Below, piece by piece: positions 8,057-16,111 of a DNA stretch of 35,028 nt. Every line of letters begins with the position of its first letter. Within the stretch, counting starts at the first letter, position 1. Below the pieces are notes generated by a model. That model saw nothing but the letters and a program-made list of their open reading frames with translations, was not told where the DNA came from and made no database searches. The position numbers and the translations under genes are program-made. The stretch is from an uncultured Bacteroidota bacterium. GTDB taxonomy: Bacteria > Bacteroidota > Bacteroidia > Flavobacteriales > Flavobacteriaceae. The DNA lies in contig CABXUL010000016.1 in the NCBI GenBank assembly GCA_902515395.1, positions 1-35,028 of the forward strand. Direction: 5' to 3'.

Positions 8057-9268
8057 ATGGATGTAACTAAAATTCGAAAAGATTTTCCTGTTTTAAATAG
8101 GAAAGTAAATGGCAGGCCATTAATCTACTTTGATAATGCTGCAACCTCCCAGACTCCTACTCAGGTGATAAACACTATTGTGGATTATTATGAAAATTAT
8201 AACGCTAATATTCACCGAGGGGTTCACGCGCTTAGTCAAGAGGCGACCAATGCATATGAGGGCGCTAGACAAAAGATTCAGCACCACTTTAATGCTGCTC
8301 AGCCTTATGAGGTAATATTTACCTCTGGAACGACACATTCCATAAATATAGTAAGTAATGGATATGGTGAATTACTTAATCAGGGGGATGAGCTTATTGT
8401 TTCTGCGCTGGAACACCATTCTAATATTGTTCCCTGGCAAATGCTTTGTGAAAAAACAGGTGCACTATTAAAAGTAATTCCTATGAACGAGGATGGAGTA
8501 TTATTAATGGATGCTTATGATGATTTACTTTCTGAGCGGACCAAATTAGTCTTTGTCAATCATGTTTCAAATGCCTTAGGAACAATTAATCCAATTGAAG
8601 AAATTATTAACAAAGCTCATGAGGTAGGAGCGGAGGTTTTAATTGATGGAGCTCAGGCCTCCCCACATATAAAAGCAGATCTACAATCAATAAATGTTGA
8701 TTATTACGTCACTTCGGCTCATAAAATTTGTGGTCCAACTGGTATAGGAATATTATACGGAAAGGAGAATTCACTCAAACGACTGCCACCTTTTCAAGGG
8801 GGAGGAGAAATGATTGCCGAGGTAACTTTTGAAAAGACTACTTATGCTGGTTTGCCACATAAATTTGAAGCTGGAACACCAAACATAGCAGGAGGTATTG
8901 CATTTGGAGCAGCTTTGGATTATTTAAATTCTATTGGTATGGAAAAAATAGCTGAGTATGAGCAGGAACTTTTGATATATGGAACGGCAGCTCTAAAGAA
9001 AATCCCAGGATTAAAAGTTTATGGTGAGGCTCTAAATAAGACTGCTGTGATTTCATTTAATGTTCAAGGCATTCACCCTTATGATATCGGAAGTATCCTC
9101 GACAAATTAGGCATAGCTGTAAGAACAGGACACCATTGTGCACAGCCGATTATGGACTTTTATAGAATTCCTGGAACCGTAAGAGCTTCCTTTTCATTTT
9201 ACAATACTTTTGAAGAGATTGATACGATGGTAAAAGCCGTTGAAAAGGCGGTTCAGATGTTGAAATAA
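8057..9268 (+). CDS. sufS: Cysteine desulfurase SufS
   Basis: SufS is a pyridoxal-phosphate enzyme of the SufS/CsdA type (class II NifS-like). It removes sulfur from cysteine as a persulfide for cluster building. The protein is 403 residues. The PLP-binding Lys is Lys223 in TSAHKICGPTG, the cofactor-aspartate region is LIDGAQASPH, and the catalytic persulfide Cys is Cys361 in RTGHHCAQP, which sits in the short loop typical of group II enzymes. Such enzymes need a sulfur acceptor, and sufE follows 16 bases downstream. Confidence 0.98.
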   Translation: MDVTKIRKDFPVLNRKVNGRPLIYFDNAATSQTPTQVINTIVDYYENYNANIHRGVHALSQEATNAYEGARQKIQHHFNAAQPYEVIFTSGTTHSINIVSNGYGELLNQGDELIVSALEHHSNIVPWQMLCEKTGALLKVIPMNEDGVLLMDAYDDLLSERTKLVFVNHVSNALGTINPIEEIINKAHEVGAEVLIDGAQASPHIKADLQSINVDYYVTSAHKICGPTGIGILYGKENSLKRLPPFQGGGEMIAEVTFEKTTYAGLPHKFEAGTPNIAGGIAFGAALDYLNSIGMEKIAEYEQELLIYGTAALKKIPGLKVYGEALNKTAVISFNVQGIHPYDIGSILDKLGIAVRTGHHCAQPIMDFYRIPGTVRASFSFYNTFEEIDTMVKAVEKAVQMLK

Positions 9269-9284
9269 ATTATTAATTTTAACA

Positions 9285-9710
9285 ATGAATAAAATCAATG
9301 CGGTTCAAGAGGAAATTGTGGAAGAGTTTTCCTTATTTGACGACTGGATGCAACGTTATGAGTACATGATAGAATTGGGAAAATCACTCCCACTAATTGA
9401 CCCAGAATATAAAACTGAAGAGAATATTATCAAAGGGTGTCAAAGTAAGGTATGGATTCACGCGGATTTGGAAGGAGATAAACTGGTTTTTACTGCTGAT
9501 AGTGACGCAATAATTACCAAGGGAATCATTGCTGTTTTAATCCGTGTATTTTCCAATCAACATCCAGATGCTATTTTAGGGGCTGATACTTCTTTTATTG
9601 ATAAGATAGGGTTAAAGGAACATTTATCTCCCACCCGCGCCAACGGTTTGGTTTCAATGATCAAACAGCTCAAAATGTATGCCATTGCTTTTAAAACCCA
9701 ATTAAACTAA
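9285..9710 (+). CDS. sufE: Sulfur acceptor protein SufE
   Basis: SufE takes the persulfide sulfur from SufS and hands it to SufB. The protein is 141 residues, as usual. The active cysteine is Cys52 in IIKGCQSKVW, the family signature. The C-terminal SPTRANGL stretch is also typical. It is placed between sufS and the sufT-like gene (5-base gap). No SufU or IscU homologue appears in the operon, so SufE is the likely partner of the desulfurase. Confidence 0.97.
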   Translation: MNKINAVQEEIVEEFSLFDDWMQRYEYMIELGKSLPLIDPEYKTEENIIKGCQSKVWIHADLEGDKLVFTADSDAIITKGIIAVLIRVFSNQHPDAILGADTSFIDKIGLKEHLSPTRANGLVSMIKQLKMYAIAFKTQLN

Positions 9711-9715
9711 AGACT

Positions 9716-10042
9716 ATGTCTGAGGAAATTATTGAAACGGCTGATCTTGGAGATAAAATTGTAGGGGTACTAAAATCCATCTTTGACCCTGAAATCCCTG
9801 TTGATATTTATGAGTTGGGATTGATCTACGATGTTTTTGTAAATGAAGACTCCGAAGTTAAAATATTAATGACTCTAACAACTCCAAACTGTCCAGTAGC
9901 CGAAACATTACCAAAGGAAGTGGAAGAGAAAGTTAAGTCTTTGGATGAGGTTAAAGATGCCGAGGTGGAAATTACCTTTGACCCTCCCTGGTCTCAGGAT
10001 CTAATCAGTGAGGAAGCCAAATTAGAACTGGGACTTCTCTAA
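9716..10042 (+). CDS. SufT-like DUF59/MIP18-family Fe-S maturation protein
   Basis: This is a DUF59 (MIP18/PaaD-like) protein of 108 residues, a family that assists maturation of Fe-S proteins and is often found in SUF operons. The family signature DPEIPVDIYELGLIY is at about 24-38, and the conserved Cys59 lies in TTPNCPVAE. Unlike longer SufT proteins it is only the DUF59 domain, plus a short acidic N-terminus. Its gene overlaps nothing but is packed between sufE (5 bases) and the DUF2480 gene (1 base). PaaD-like phenylacetate function is unlikely here because no paa genes are present. Confidence 0.92.
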   Translation: MSEEIIETADLGDKIVGVLKSIFDPEIPVDIYELGLIYDVFVNEDSEVKILMTLTTPNCPVAETLPKEVEEKVKSLDEVKDAEVEITFDPPWSQDLISEEAKLELGLL

Positions 10043-10043
10043 A

Positions 10044-10553
10044 ATGGCCGATACAATTGTAAATCGCGTGGCGAAAAGTTCTCTGATTACTTTCGATTTG
10101 GAAAAATTATACCAAATCGGAACCCGAAAAGCATTAGACTTATCACAATGGCTCGATCATGGCATCATCTTAAGAGAAAAAGACTTTAGAACAAAATTAA
10201 ATGATCACGATTGGAAAGTTTATCAAGACCAATTGATAGCGCTTTCTTGTTCATCGGATGCGGTTTTACCTGCCTGGGCTTCTCTTTTGGTCACGACCTA
10301 TTTGCAACCCTACGCGAGAAAAGTGGTAATGGGCACGCTTGCAGATTTGGAGATTCAATTGTTTTCAGATAAAATTAAAAATATTGATCTTAAACCATTT
10401 AAAGACAAATCCGTGATTATAAAGGGATGCAGTGATAAAACTGTACCTGAAGATGCTTATGTTCAGTTGATTACCAAGTTACAACCTGTAGTAAAAAGCT
10501 TGTTCTACGGCGAAGCCTGTTCTTCTGTTCCACTTTTTAAAAAAAAGAAATAG
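10044..10553 (+). CDS. DUF2480 family protein, last gene of the SUF operon
   Basis: This 169-residue protein matches what I recall of DUF2480, a Bacteroidota family of unknown function often located at the end of SUF operons. It has no signal peptide or membrane segment and so should be cytoplasmic. Three cysteines, each followed by serine, stand out: Cys69 (LSCSSD), Cys129 (KGCSDK) and Cys159 (EACSSV). These could bind a metal or Fe-S cluster, or carry sulfur. Recognisable blocks are LREKDFR near 43-49 and PAWASLL near 76-82. The ATG follows the preceding stop by one base, so translation is probably coupled. The function is not known; a role in Fe-S assembly is inferred from position. Confidence 0.88.
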   Translation: MADTIVNRVAKSSLITFDLEKLYQIGTRKALDLSQWLDHGIILREKDFRTKLNDHDWKVYQDQLIALSCSSDAVLPAWASLLVTTYLQPYARKVVMGTLADLEIQLFSDKIKNIDLKPFKDKSVIIKGCSDKTVPEDAYVQLITKLQPVVKSLFYGEACSSVPLFKKKK

Positions 10554-10554
10554 T

Positions 10555-10562
10555 TATTTTTG
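10555..10562 (+). promoter_or_regulatory. TAnnTTTG promoter box for the glycosyltransferase
   Basis: TATTTTTG lies just after the DUF2480 stop and 15 bases before the glycosyltransferase start. It suggests this gene has its own promoter in addition to any read-through from the SUF operon. Confidence 0.4.
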
Positions 10563-10577
10563 AGTAAGAGATAATTT

Positions 10578-11861
10578 TTGAAAACCTCAAAAAAAGTTTT
10601 GATCATGACATATTACTGGCCTCCCTCAGGAGGTTCAGGAGTTCAACGATGGATGTATTTTGCTAAATACCTCAAAAAGCATGGGTGGATGCCTTTTGTC
10701 ATTACAGTTGACGAAAAATACGCTTCATATAGGGTTTTGGATAAAAGCTTTGTCACTGAAGTAAATGATATTCATGTAACTAAAACTAAATCAAGAGAGC
10801 TCTTGAAGTGGTATTCTTTACTTTTTACGGGTTCAAAAAAAAGAGGAATTCCACAAGGAGAAGTTAAAAAGAATGGTTTCCTAAGTAAATTCGCAGCGTT
10901 TATACGCGGGAATTTTTTTATTCCCGATGCGCGAAAAGGATGGAATGCATTTGCTGGTGATGAGGCGATCAAGCTTATTAAAAAGGAAAATATTAAAATT
11001 ATTATTACAACCGGTCCTCCCCACTCCACTCATTTAATTGGCAGTAGAATAAAGAGCTTGTTTGACATCAAGTGGTTTGCGGATTTTAGAGATCCTTGGA
11101 CAGCTATTTTTTACAACAAAGATTTGTATCGGTCTAATTGGGCAAAAAAAAAAGATACCCGTTTGGAAAAAAAGATATTATGTACGGCTGATGCTATCTT
11201 GACTACTAAGGGAGGAAGCCTGGTTCAAAAACTTCGAACTAAATCACCTAATCAGACCTTTCATGTGTTACCTAATGGATATGATGCAAAGCTTATGGAA
11301 AGCATCAAAAGAATCAATGTTCAGCATTTTCATATTGTATACACTGGTTTGTTGACCGAAAATCAAGATTATCGCATTTTTACCAAGGCCTTGGCTGAAT
11401 TAAGTAAAAACAATAGGATATGTTTTTCTCTTGCTGGACAAATTTCCGAATCTATTTTAAATTATATTAAAGATGAACTACCCAAAGTAGAGATAGATTA
11501 TAAGGGCTATCTTAGTCATGAAAATGCCCTCAGACTTATGAAAAGTGGAGATTTACTTTTGAACTTCATTTTCAAATCCGCTCATGAGGATATGATTTCA
11601 GGAAAACTTTTTGAGTATTTGGCTACCGGGATACCTATCCTCTCAATTGGCAATTCTAATTCTGACGTTGGAAACATATTCAGTGAGGCGTCTTTTGCTA
11701 AAATGATTCCAAGTAACGATAAAAAATCTATACAAAATTTCATAATTAAAGCCATAAAAGAAAAGGGCAAAGCAGGGAATAAATTGCCAGGAATTGAGAA
11801 ATGGAGCAGGTATGAGCTTACAAAGGATCTCATTGATATAATTTCCAAAGAGCAGTTGTAG
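10578..11861 (+). CDS. Glycosyltransferase, GT-B fold (GT4-like)
   Basis: This cytoplasmic sugar transferase of 427 residues probably builds a surface polysaccharide or glycolipid; donor and acceptor are unknown. The N-terminus shows the acceptor-side Rossmann start with YYWPPSGGSGVQRW, typical of Bacteroidota GT4-like enzymes. The C-terminal half has the donor-side strand IVYTGLL and the motif ISGKLFEYLATGIPILS, which corresponds to the nucleotide-sugar binding E-x7-E region. The start is TTG at 10578, giving MKTSKKVLIMTYYWPP. The next in-frame ATG (10605) would delete the first beta strand. The gene is alone, with a promoter box upstream, and its stop abuts the convergent cupin gene with no gap. 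Confidence 0.88.
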   Translation: MKTSKKVLIMTYYWPPSGGSGVQRWMYFAKYLKKHGWMPFVITVDEKYASYRVLDKSFVTEVNDIHVTKTKSRELLKWYSLLFTGSKKRGIPQGEVKKNGFLSKFAAFIRGNFFIPDARKGWNAFAGDEAIKLIKKENIKIIITTGPPHSTHLIGSRIKSLFDIKWFADFRDPWTAIFYNKDLYRSNWAKKKDTRLEKKILCTADAILTTKGGSLVQKLRTKSPNQTFHVLPNGYDAKLMESIKRINVQHFHIVYTGLLTENQDYRIFTKALAELSKNNRICFSLAGQISESILNYIKDELPKVEIDYKGYLSHENALRLMKSGDLLLNFIFKSAHEDMISGKLFEYLATGIPILSIGNSNSDVGNIFSEASFAKMIPSNDKKSIQNFIIKAIKEKGKAGNKLPGIEKWSRYELTKDLIDIISKEQL

Positions 11862-12209
11862 TTATAACATGAAATCTTCCCTTATTGGACTAAAAACATC
11901 AATAAGTTCACCAGCTTCAACGCAAAAAGCTCCGTGAAGGGTATTTGGTGGCACATAAAATGAATCACCTTCTTCAAGTTTTTGAGTTTCTCCGTCTATT
12001 GTGATTTCAAACACCCCTGAACTTACATATGAGACTTGTGAATGGTGATGCTTGTGAACCGAACCGACTCCACCTTTTTCAAAAATAACATGAACCAACA
12101 TTATTTTGTCATCATAACCCATGATTTTTCGTTGAACTCCAGGGTCAACCGTTTCCCATTTCATTTTTGCCCCGCTAAAAAAAGACTTACTTGATCCAAA
12201 TGTTTTCAT
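11862..12209 (-). CDS. Small cupin protein, KdgF-like
   Basis: This is a single-domain cupin of 115 residues. Likely metal ligands are His52 and His54 (with His55 and His56 next to them), Gln58 and His92, in the motifs VHKHHHSQVSYV and PPNTLHGAF. The pattern and the GVQRKIMGYDD start resemble KdgF-type cupins, which convert unsaturated uronates from pectin or alginate. No polysaccharide lyase or other uronate genes are in this window, so that role is only a suggestion. The first ATG is preferred because family members have a similar 15-residue lead before the WE...GVQRK stretch. It follows nadD on the same strand after 83 bases that contain no promoter box I can identify. Confidence 0.85.
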   Translation of the reverse strand: MKTFGSSKSFFSGAKMKWETVDPGVQRKIMGYDDKIMLVHVIFEKGGVGSVHKHHHSQVSYVSSGVFEITIDGETQKLEEGDSFYVPPNTLHGAFCVEAGELIDVFSPIREDFML

Positions 12210-12292
12210 AATATTTATTGATTTAGTTTTTAATTATATAAGGTTTACTTGAGGTTAAAATATTTTTTTGAAATAAGATCCAAAATTCAATT

Positions 12293-12874
12293 TTATAAAA
12301 AAAGTTTGTTGATTGCAATATAATCTTTGACCATTTTTGGTATAAGGTTAACTGGGACCTCTCCTTTTAAAATCATTTTTCTAACCTCCGTGGAAGAAAT
12401 TTCTATTTTTGGAGCAGTGAAAAAATGAATATTTCTGTGCTCTTTTAATTCATCTAGAGTTAAGTGTGATTTACCTCTGGGGTACACATAAATTTTATAA
12501 TTTTTTAGTATATCCTTATAATTTTTCCATTCATGGAAATAACTTAATATATCCTGTCCAAGTATTAAAATAAAATCATAATCTGGAAATTTGTTTTTAA
12601 GATGAACAAGTGTATTAATTGTATAACTGGGTTTAGATAGGTTAATCTCATCATCGCAAACTTTAAGTTTTGGAAAATCTTTTAAAGCAAGATTAACCAT
12701 TGCTAGCCTTTGAGCATTTTCGATAAGCGATTCTATTTTCTTGAATGGGCTTTGAGGGCTAACTACTAACCAGACCTCTTCTAATTCCACTTTTTCTACA
12801 AAATAATTAGCCACTTTCAGATGACCGTTGTGAATGGGATTAAAGGTGCCGAAAAAAAGTCCAACTTTTTTCAT
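12293..12874 (-). CDS. nadD: Nicotinate-nucleotide adenylyltransferase
   Basis: NadD transfers AMP from ATP to nicotinate mononucleotide, making deamido-NAD in NAD biosynthesis. The protein is 193 residues. The nucleotidyltransferase motif GTFNPIHNGH is at about 9-18, and the second ATP-binding motif ISSTEVR is at about 159-165; the middle contains the family's ILGQDIL and FHEW. It is the third gene of a yicC-gmk-nadD set, 13 bases after gmk, a common order in Bacteroidota. Confidence 0.97.
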   Translation of the reverse strand: MKKVGLFFGTFNPIHNGHLKVANYFVEKVELEEVWLVVSPQSPFKKIESLIENAQRLAMVNLALKDFPKLKVCDDEINLSKPSYTINTLVHLKNKFPDYDFILILGQDILSYFHEWKNYKDILKNYKIYVYPRGKSHLTLDELKEHRNIHFFTAPKIEISSTEVRKMILKGEVPVNLIPKMVKDYIAINKLFL

Positions 12875-12887
12875 ATCGTTTTAGAAC

Positions 12888-13457
12888 TTATGAATCAATA
12901 AAATCTTTAACCACTTTAATGATTTGTTTTTTTGATTTTTCCAAATCATCATTGATAATCGATTTATCAAACTTTTCTGAAAATTTAATTTCCTCGTTGG
13001 CTTTTTGAATTCTTTCAAGAAGAGCTGTTTCACTGTCTGTTCCTCTTGAACGAAGTCTTTCCTCTAATACATTTATACTTGGAGGAATAATAAATATGGA
13101 CAATGTTTGATTCGGGTACTTTTTCTTGATGTTTAGAGCCCCTATAACATCAATATCAAAAATAACGTGTTTACCTGACTTCCAGTTTCTCTCAACCTCC
13201 GTTTTTAAAGACCCGTAAAATTTATTTGGATAAACTTCTTCATATTCAATAAAAGCCTCTTGTTTTATAAGGTTTTTAAACTCAATAGTACTTAGAAAAT
13301 GGTAGTCAACACCGTTAACCTCATCACCGCGAGGTTCTCTAGAAGTTGCGGATATTGAAAATGAAAGAGGTAGGTTTTCCAATAGAAGTGCCCTGACAAG
13401 AGTGGTTTTTCCACTTCCTGATGGAGCTGATACCACAATGAATTTAACCTCTTTCAA
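12888..13457 (-). CDS. gmk: Guanylate kinase
   Basis: Gmk phosphorylates GMP to GDP with ATP. The protein is 189 residues. The P-loop APSGSGKTT is at about 11-19, the GMP-binding stretch SATSREPRGDEVNGVDYHF follows, and IFDIDVIGALN is the Walker-B-like region. The start codon is TTG, immediately after the yicC stop (TAA-TTG). It gives MKEVKFIVVSAPSGSG, whereas the next possible start, a GTG at codon 8, would cut the first beta strand. The non-ATG start right after a stop suggests translation coupled to yicC and perhaps a low expression level. Confidence 0.96.
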   Translation of the reverse strand: MKEVKFIVVSAPSGSGKTTLVRALLLENLPLSFSISATSREPRGDEVNGVDYHFLSTIEFKNLIKQEAFIEYEEVYPNKFYGSLKTEVERNWKSGKHVIFDIDVIGALNIKKKYPNQTLSIFIIPPSINVLEERLRSRGTDSETALLERIQKANEEIKFSEKFDKSIINDDLEKSKKQIIKVVKDFIDS

Positions 13458-14315
13458 TTATAAGACATTCAGGAGTTGTTCTTTAATTTTTTCTAATTCA
13501 TCTTTCATTTGGATGACTATTTTCTGTAAACCAGCATGGTTGGCTTTTGAACCAATAGTATTAATTTCTCTGCCCATCTCTTGAGCGATAAAACCTAATT
13601 TTTTTCCACTTGAGCTCGGGTTCTCCATCGTATTAGTGAAGTATTCAATATGATTACTTAATCGTACTTTTTCCTCAGTGATATCGTATTTCTCAATGTA
13701 ATATATTAGTTCTTGTTCAAATCTATTTTGATCAATTTCAATTTGCAATTCTTCTAAAGAAGCTTTGAGCTTATTTTCAATTTTTTCTATTCTCTCAGGA
13801 TCTTCCTTATTTATTTGGTCAATCAAAGTTTGTAAATTAATTAATCGGATTTTAAAATCTTCCTCAAGACTGGCACCCTCATGAGATCTAAATTCATTTA
13901 AACTTATGAGGGCCTTCCTTAAAAGATCTTCAATCGTTTTGATTTCCTTATCATCAATATCATTTATTTCAGTCTTTAGAGTATCAGGAAGTTTTATAGC
14001 TATTTTTAGTAATTCTAGCCGATCTGCATCTTGAATTTTACTAAGCTGTTCGATGTATTGATTTACTGCAGCGAGATTGATATTCCTTGCATTAGGCTGA
14101 TCAATATTTTCAAAATTCAAGCTTAAATCTACTTTTCCTCGCTTAAGGGACTCACCAATAATTTTTTTTAAATGAAGTTCAATTTCTCTGAATTGAGCGG
14201 GTAATCTGCAACTTAACTCAAGGCCCTTGCTATTTAGGGATCTAAGCTCTAAAATATAATTCCTATTTTCGAATTGAATTTCGGCTTTACCAAAGCCAGT
14301 CATAGATTTAATCAT
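13458..14315 (-). CDS. YicC family endoribonuclease-like protein
   Basis: This 285-residue YicC protein (YicC_N plus DUF1732) begins with the invariant MIKSMTGFGKAE and ends with the conserved C-terminal block IAQEMGREINTIGSKANHAG. Members are reported to act as RNases affecting small RNA or mRNA stability. The middle (about 125-230) is highly charged and helical, probably coiled coil. It lies directly before gmk with no gap, a common pairing, and only 6 bases after the end of the DUF1080 gene. It therefore may be transcribed from the sugar-degradation promoter as well as from any internal one; I found no exact TAnnTTTG box in front of it. Confidence 0.93.
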   Translation of the reverse strand: MIKSMTGFGKAEIQFENRNYILELRSLNSKGLELSCRLPAQFREIELHLKKIIGESLKRGKVDLSLNFENIDQPNARNINLAAVNQYIEQLSKIQDADRLELLKIAIKLPDTLKTEINDIDDKEIKTIEDLLRKALISLNEFRSHEGASLEEDFKIRLINLQTLIDQINKEDPERIEKIENKLKASLEELQIEIDQNRFEQELIYYIEKYDITEEKVRLSNHIEYFTNTMENPSSSGKKLGFIAQEMGREINTIGSKANHAGLQKIVIQMKDELEKIKEQLLNVL

Positions 14316-14321
14316 CTAAAA

Positions 14322-15050
14322 TTATAGTTCCCTAATTTTAATATTGCGGTAGGAGACCATATCTCCGTGATCTTGTAAGCCAATTTTCCCAGTTTTAAAT
14401 TTAGCAAAGTGATCCCAGTCTGAAAATTTAGAGTTGGCGATAAGTTCATCCCACTTTTCTCCAGATACAGGGAAGGTCACAATTTCAACCCCATTAAGAG
14501 TAACACTTCCTTTATTACTTTTATAGTCAATACTTAATAAAACATGGTTCCATTCACCAGCAGGCTTGCATACATCTTGCGCAGGTTGAACCATATCATA
14601 AAGTGCACCAGCTTGATGAAATTTCGGGTTGGCTAGGGCATCTGGGTGCCTTTCATTATCTAGAACTTGAATCTCAGGTCCTGTAGTATAGGGTTTTCTA
14701 TATTGCTCACCTTCTTTTACTCCCCAAAAAATCCCACTATTTCCACCCTCAGCGATATTCCATTCTAAAGATAGCTCAAAATTAGTATACTCCTTGTCAG
14801 TTACAAGATCATTATTTTGTTTTTTGTCCATTTGTTTACTTGGATCAAAAACCATTGCGTCATCAACTATATCCCATGCACTACTCATTTTGGTTTCATT
14901 GAATTGATGCCACCCGTCAAATGACTTCCCGTCAAAAAGTGTTACCCATTCTTTTTGTGAGGATTTTTCAGATTGATCACCTTTTTTCTTAGGTTTTTTA
15001 TTGCAATAAATGATGAGTAATGTTAGGATTGTAATTAAAATTTTTTTCAT
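14322..15050 (-). CDS. DUF1080 lipoprotein, putative 3-keto-glycoside hydrolase/lyase
   Basis: This 242-residue protein has a lipoprotein-like N-terminus: a basic start, a hydrophobic stretch, Cys16, then a Lys-rich linker. The residue before the Cys is Tyr, which is unusual for a lipobox. The rest is one DUF1080 (concanavalin-like jelly-roll) domain, with LFDGKSFDGWH near 37-47, GGNSGIFWGV, the conserved PEIQVLDNERH, and GEWNHV. DUF1080 proteins include hydrolases of 3-keto-disaccharides. It lies 8 bases after the TIM-barrel gene in a block with a Gfo/Idh enzyme and divergent from a GMC dehydrogenase, so it probably cleaves the oxidised sugar in the periplasm or at the cell surface. The exact substrate is unknown. 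Confidence 0.87.
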   Translation of the reverse strand: MKKILITILTLLIIYCNKKPKKKGDQSEKSSQKEWVTLFDGKSFDGWHQFNETKMSSAWDIVDDAMVFDPSKQMDKKQNNDLVTDKEYTNFELSLEWNIAEGGNSGIFWGVKEGEQYRKPYTTGPEIQVLDNERHPDALANPKFHQAGALYDMVQPAQDVCKPAGEWNHVLLSIDYKSNKGSVTLNGVEIVTFPVSGEKWDELIANSKFSDWDHFAKFKTGKIGLQDHGDMVSYRNIKIREL

Positions 15051-15058
15051 GATAAGTT

Positions 15059-16111
15059 TTAAAGGTTTAATATCTTTTTTAAATGATTTTCATCAATTTC
15101 AGATCCAGCGAAGTCATCAAAAGTTTTTTGAGTGGCTTCAATTATGTGAGATTGAATAAAAGGAGCACCTTCACGAGCACCTTGTTGAGGACTCTTAATG
15201 CAACATTCCCATTCCATTACTGCCCAAACATCACAGCCGTATTCAGTTAGTTTTGTAAATATGCTCTTAAAATCGATTTGTCCATCGCCTAATGAGCGAT
15301 ACCTTCCAGCTCTGTCTATCCAGTCACCATATCCACCAAAAGCTCCTTTTTTTCCAGTTGGATTAAATTCAGAATCCTTGACGTGGAAGGATTTGATAAA
15401 GCTGTGATAATGATCAATATATTCTAGGTAGTCTAATTGTTGTAATACAAAGTGACTAGGATCATAAAGTATATTTGCCCTTTTATGATTTCCGGTTTCT
15501 TTCAAGAAACGCTCAAAAGTAACCCCATCATGGAGGTCTTCACCTGGATGAATTTCATAACAGACATCAACACCATGCTCATCAAATGTATCAAGTATTG
15601 GCAACCATCTTTTAGCCAATTCTTTAAAACCCATCTCAACTAATCCATCTGGCCTCTGAGGCCAGGGGTGCCATGTGTGCCAAAGTAATGCTCCAGAAAA
15701 TGTTGCGTGAGCATTCAAACCAAGTCGACCACTAACAATTGCAGCTTTCTTCATGGTTTCAACCGCCCATTCAGTTCTGACTTTTGGGTTGTTTTTGTAT
15801 GCATCTGGAGCGAAATTATCAAACATCAAATCATAAGCGGGATGTACTGCAACCAATTGCCCCTGTAGGTGGGTTGAGAGTTCTGTAATTTCTAAACCAT
15901 ATGAATTTATTTTACCTTTTAACTCGTCGCAATAAGTTTGACTGTCAGCTGCTTTGTCTAGATCGATTAAAAAGGTTTCCCAAGTAGGTATTTGAATTCC
16001 CTTGTATCCTAAATCCGCTGCCCATTTACACATTCCATCTAGAGAATTGAAGGGGGCTTTTTTATCTACAAATTGAGCTAAAAATACTGCAGGACCTTTT
16101 ATTGTTTTCAT
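15059..16111 (-). CDS. Sugar phosphate isomerase/epimerase-family TIM barrel protein
   Basis: This is a xylose-isomerase-like TIM barrel of 350 residues with no signal peptide, expected in the cytoplasm. Candidate metal ligands are the Glu of CYEIHPGED, the Asp of LYDPSHF, the His of SFHVKDSE and the Glu of AVMEWE, spaced as in this superfamily. Relatives in 3-keto-glycoside pathways act as isomerases or eliminating lyases. The ATG at 16111 overlaps the Gfo/Idh stop as ATGA, the usual translational coupling. An in-frame ATG 7 codons further up (16132) would overlap more and adds only MDKHGKS, so it is not used. Confidence 0.9.
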   Translation of the reverse strand: MKTIKGPAVFLAQFVDKKAPFNSLDGMCKWAADLGYKGIQIPTWETFLIDLDKAADSQTYCDELKGKINSYGLEITELSTHLQGQLVAVHPAYDLMFDNFAPDAYKNNPKVRTEWAVETMKKAAIVSGRLGLNAHATFSGALLWHTWHPWPQRPDGLVEMGFKELAKRWLPILDTFDEHGVDVCYEIHPGEDLHDGVTFERFLKETGNHKRANILYDPSHFVLQQLDYLEYIDHYHSFIKSFHVKDSEFNPTGKKGAFGGYGDWIDRAGRYRSLGDGQIDFKSIFTKLTEYGCDVWAVMEWECCIKSPQQGAREGAPFIQSHIIEATQKTFDDFAGSEIDENHLKKILNL

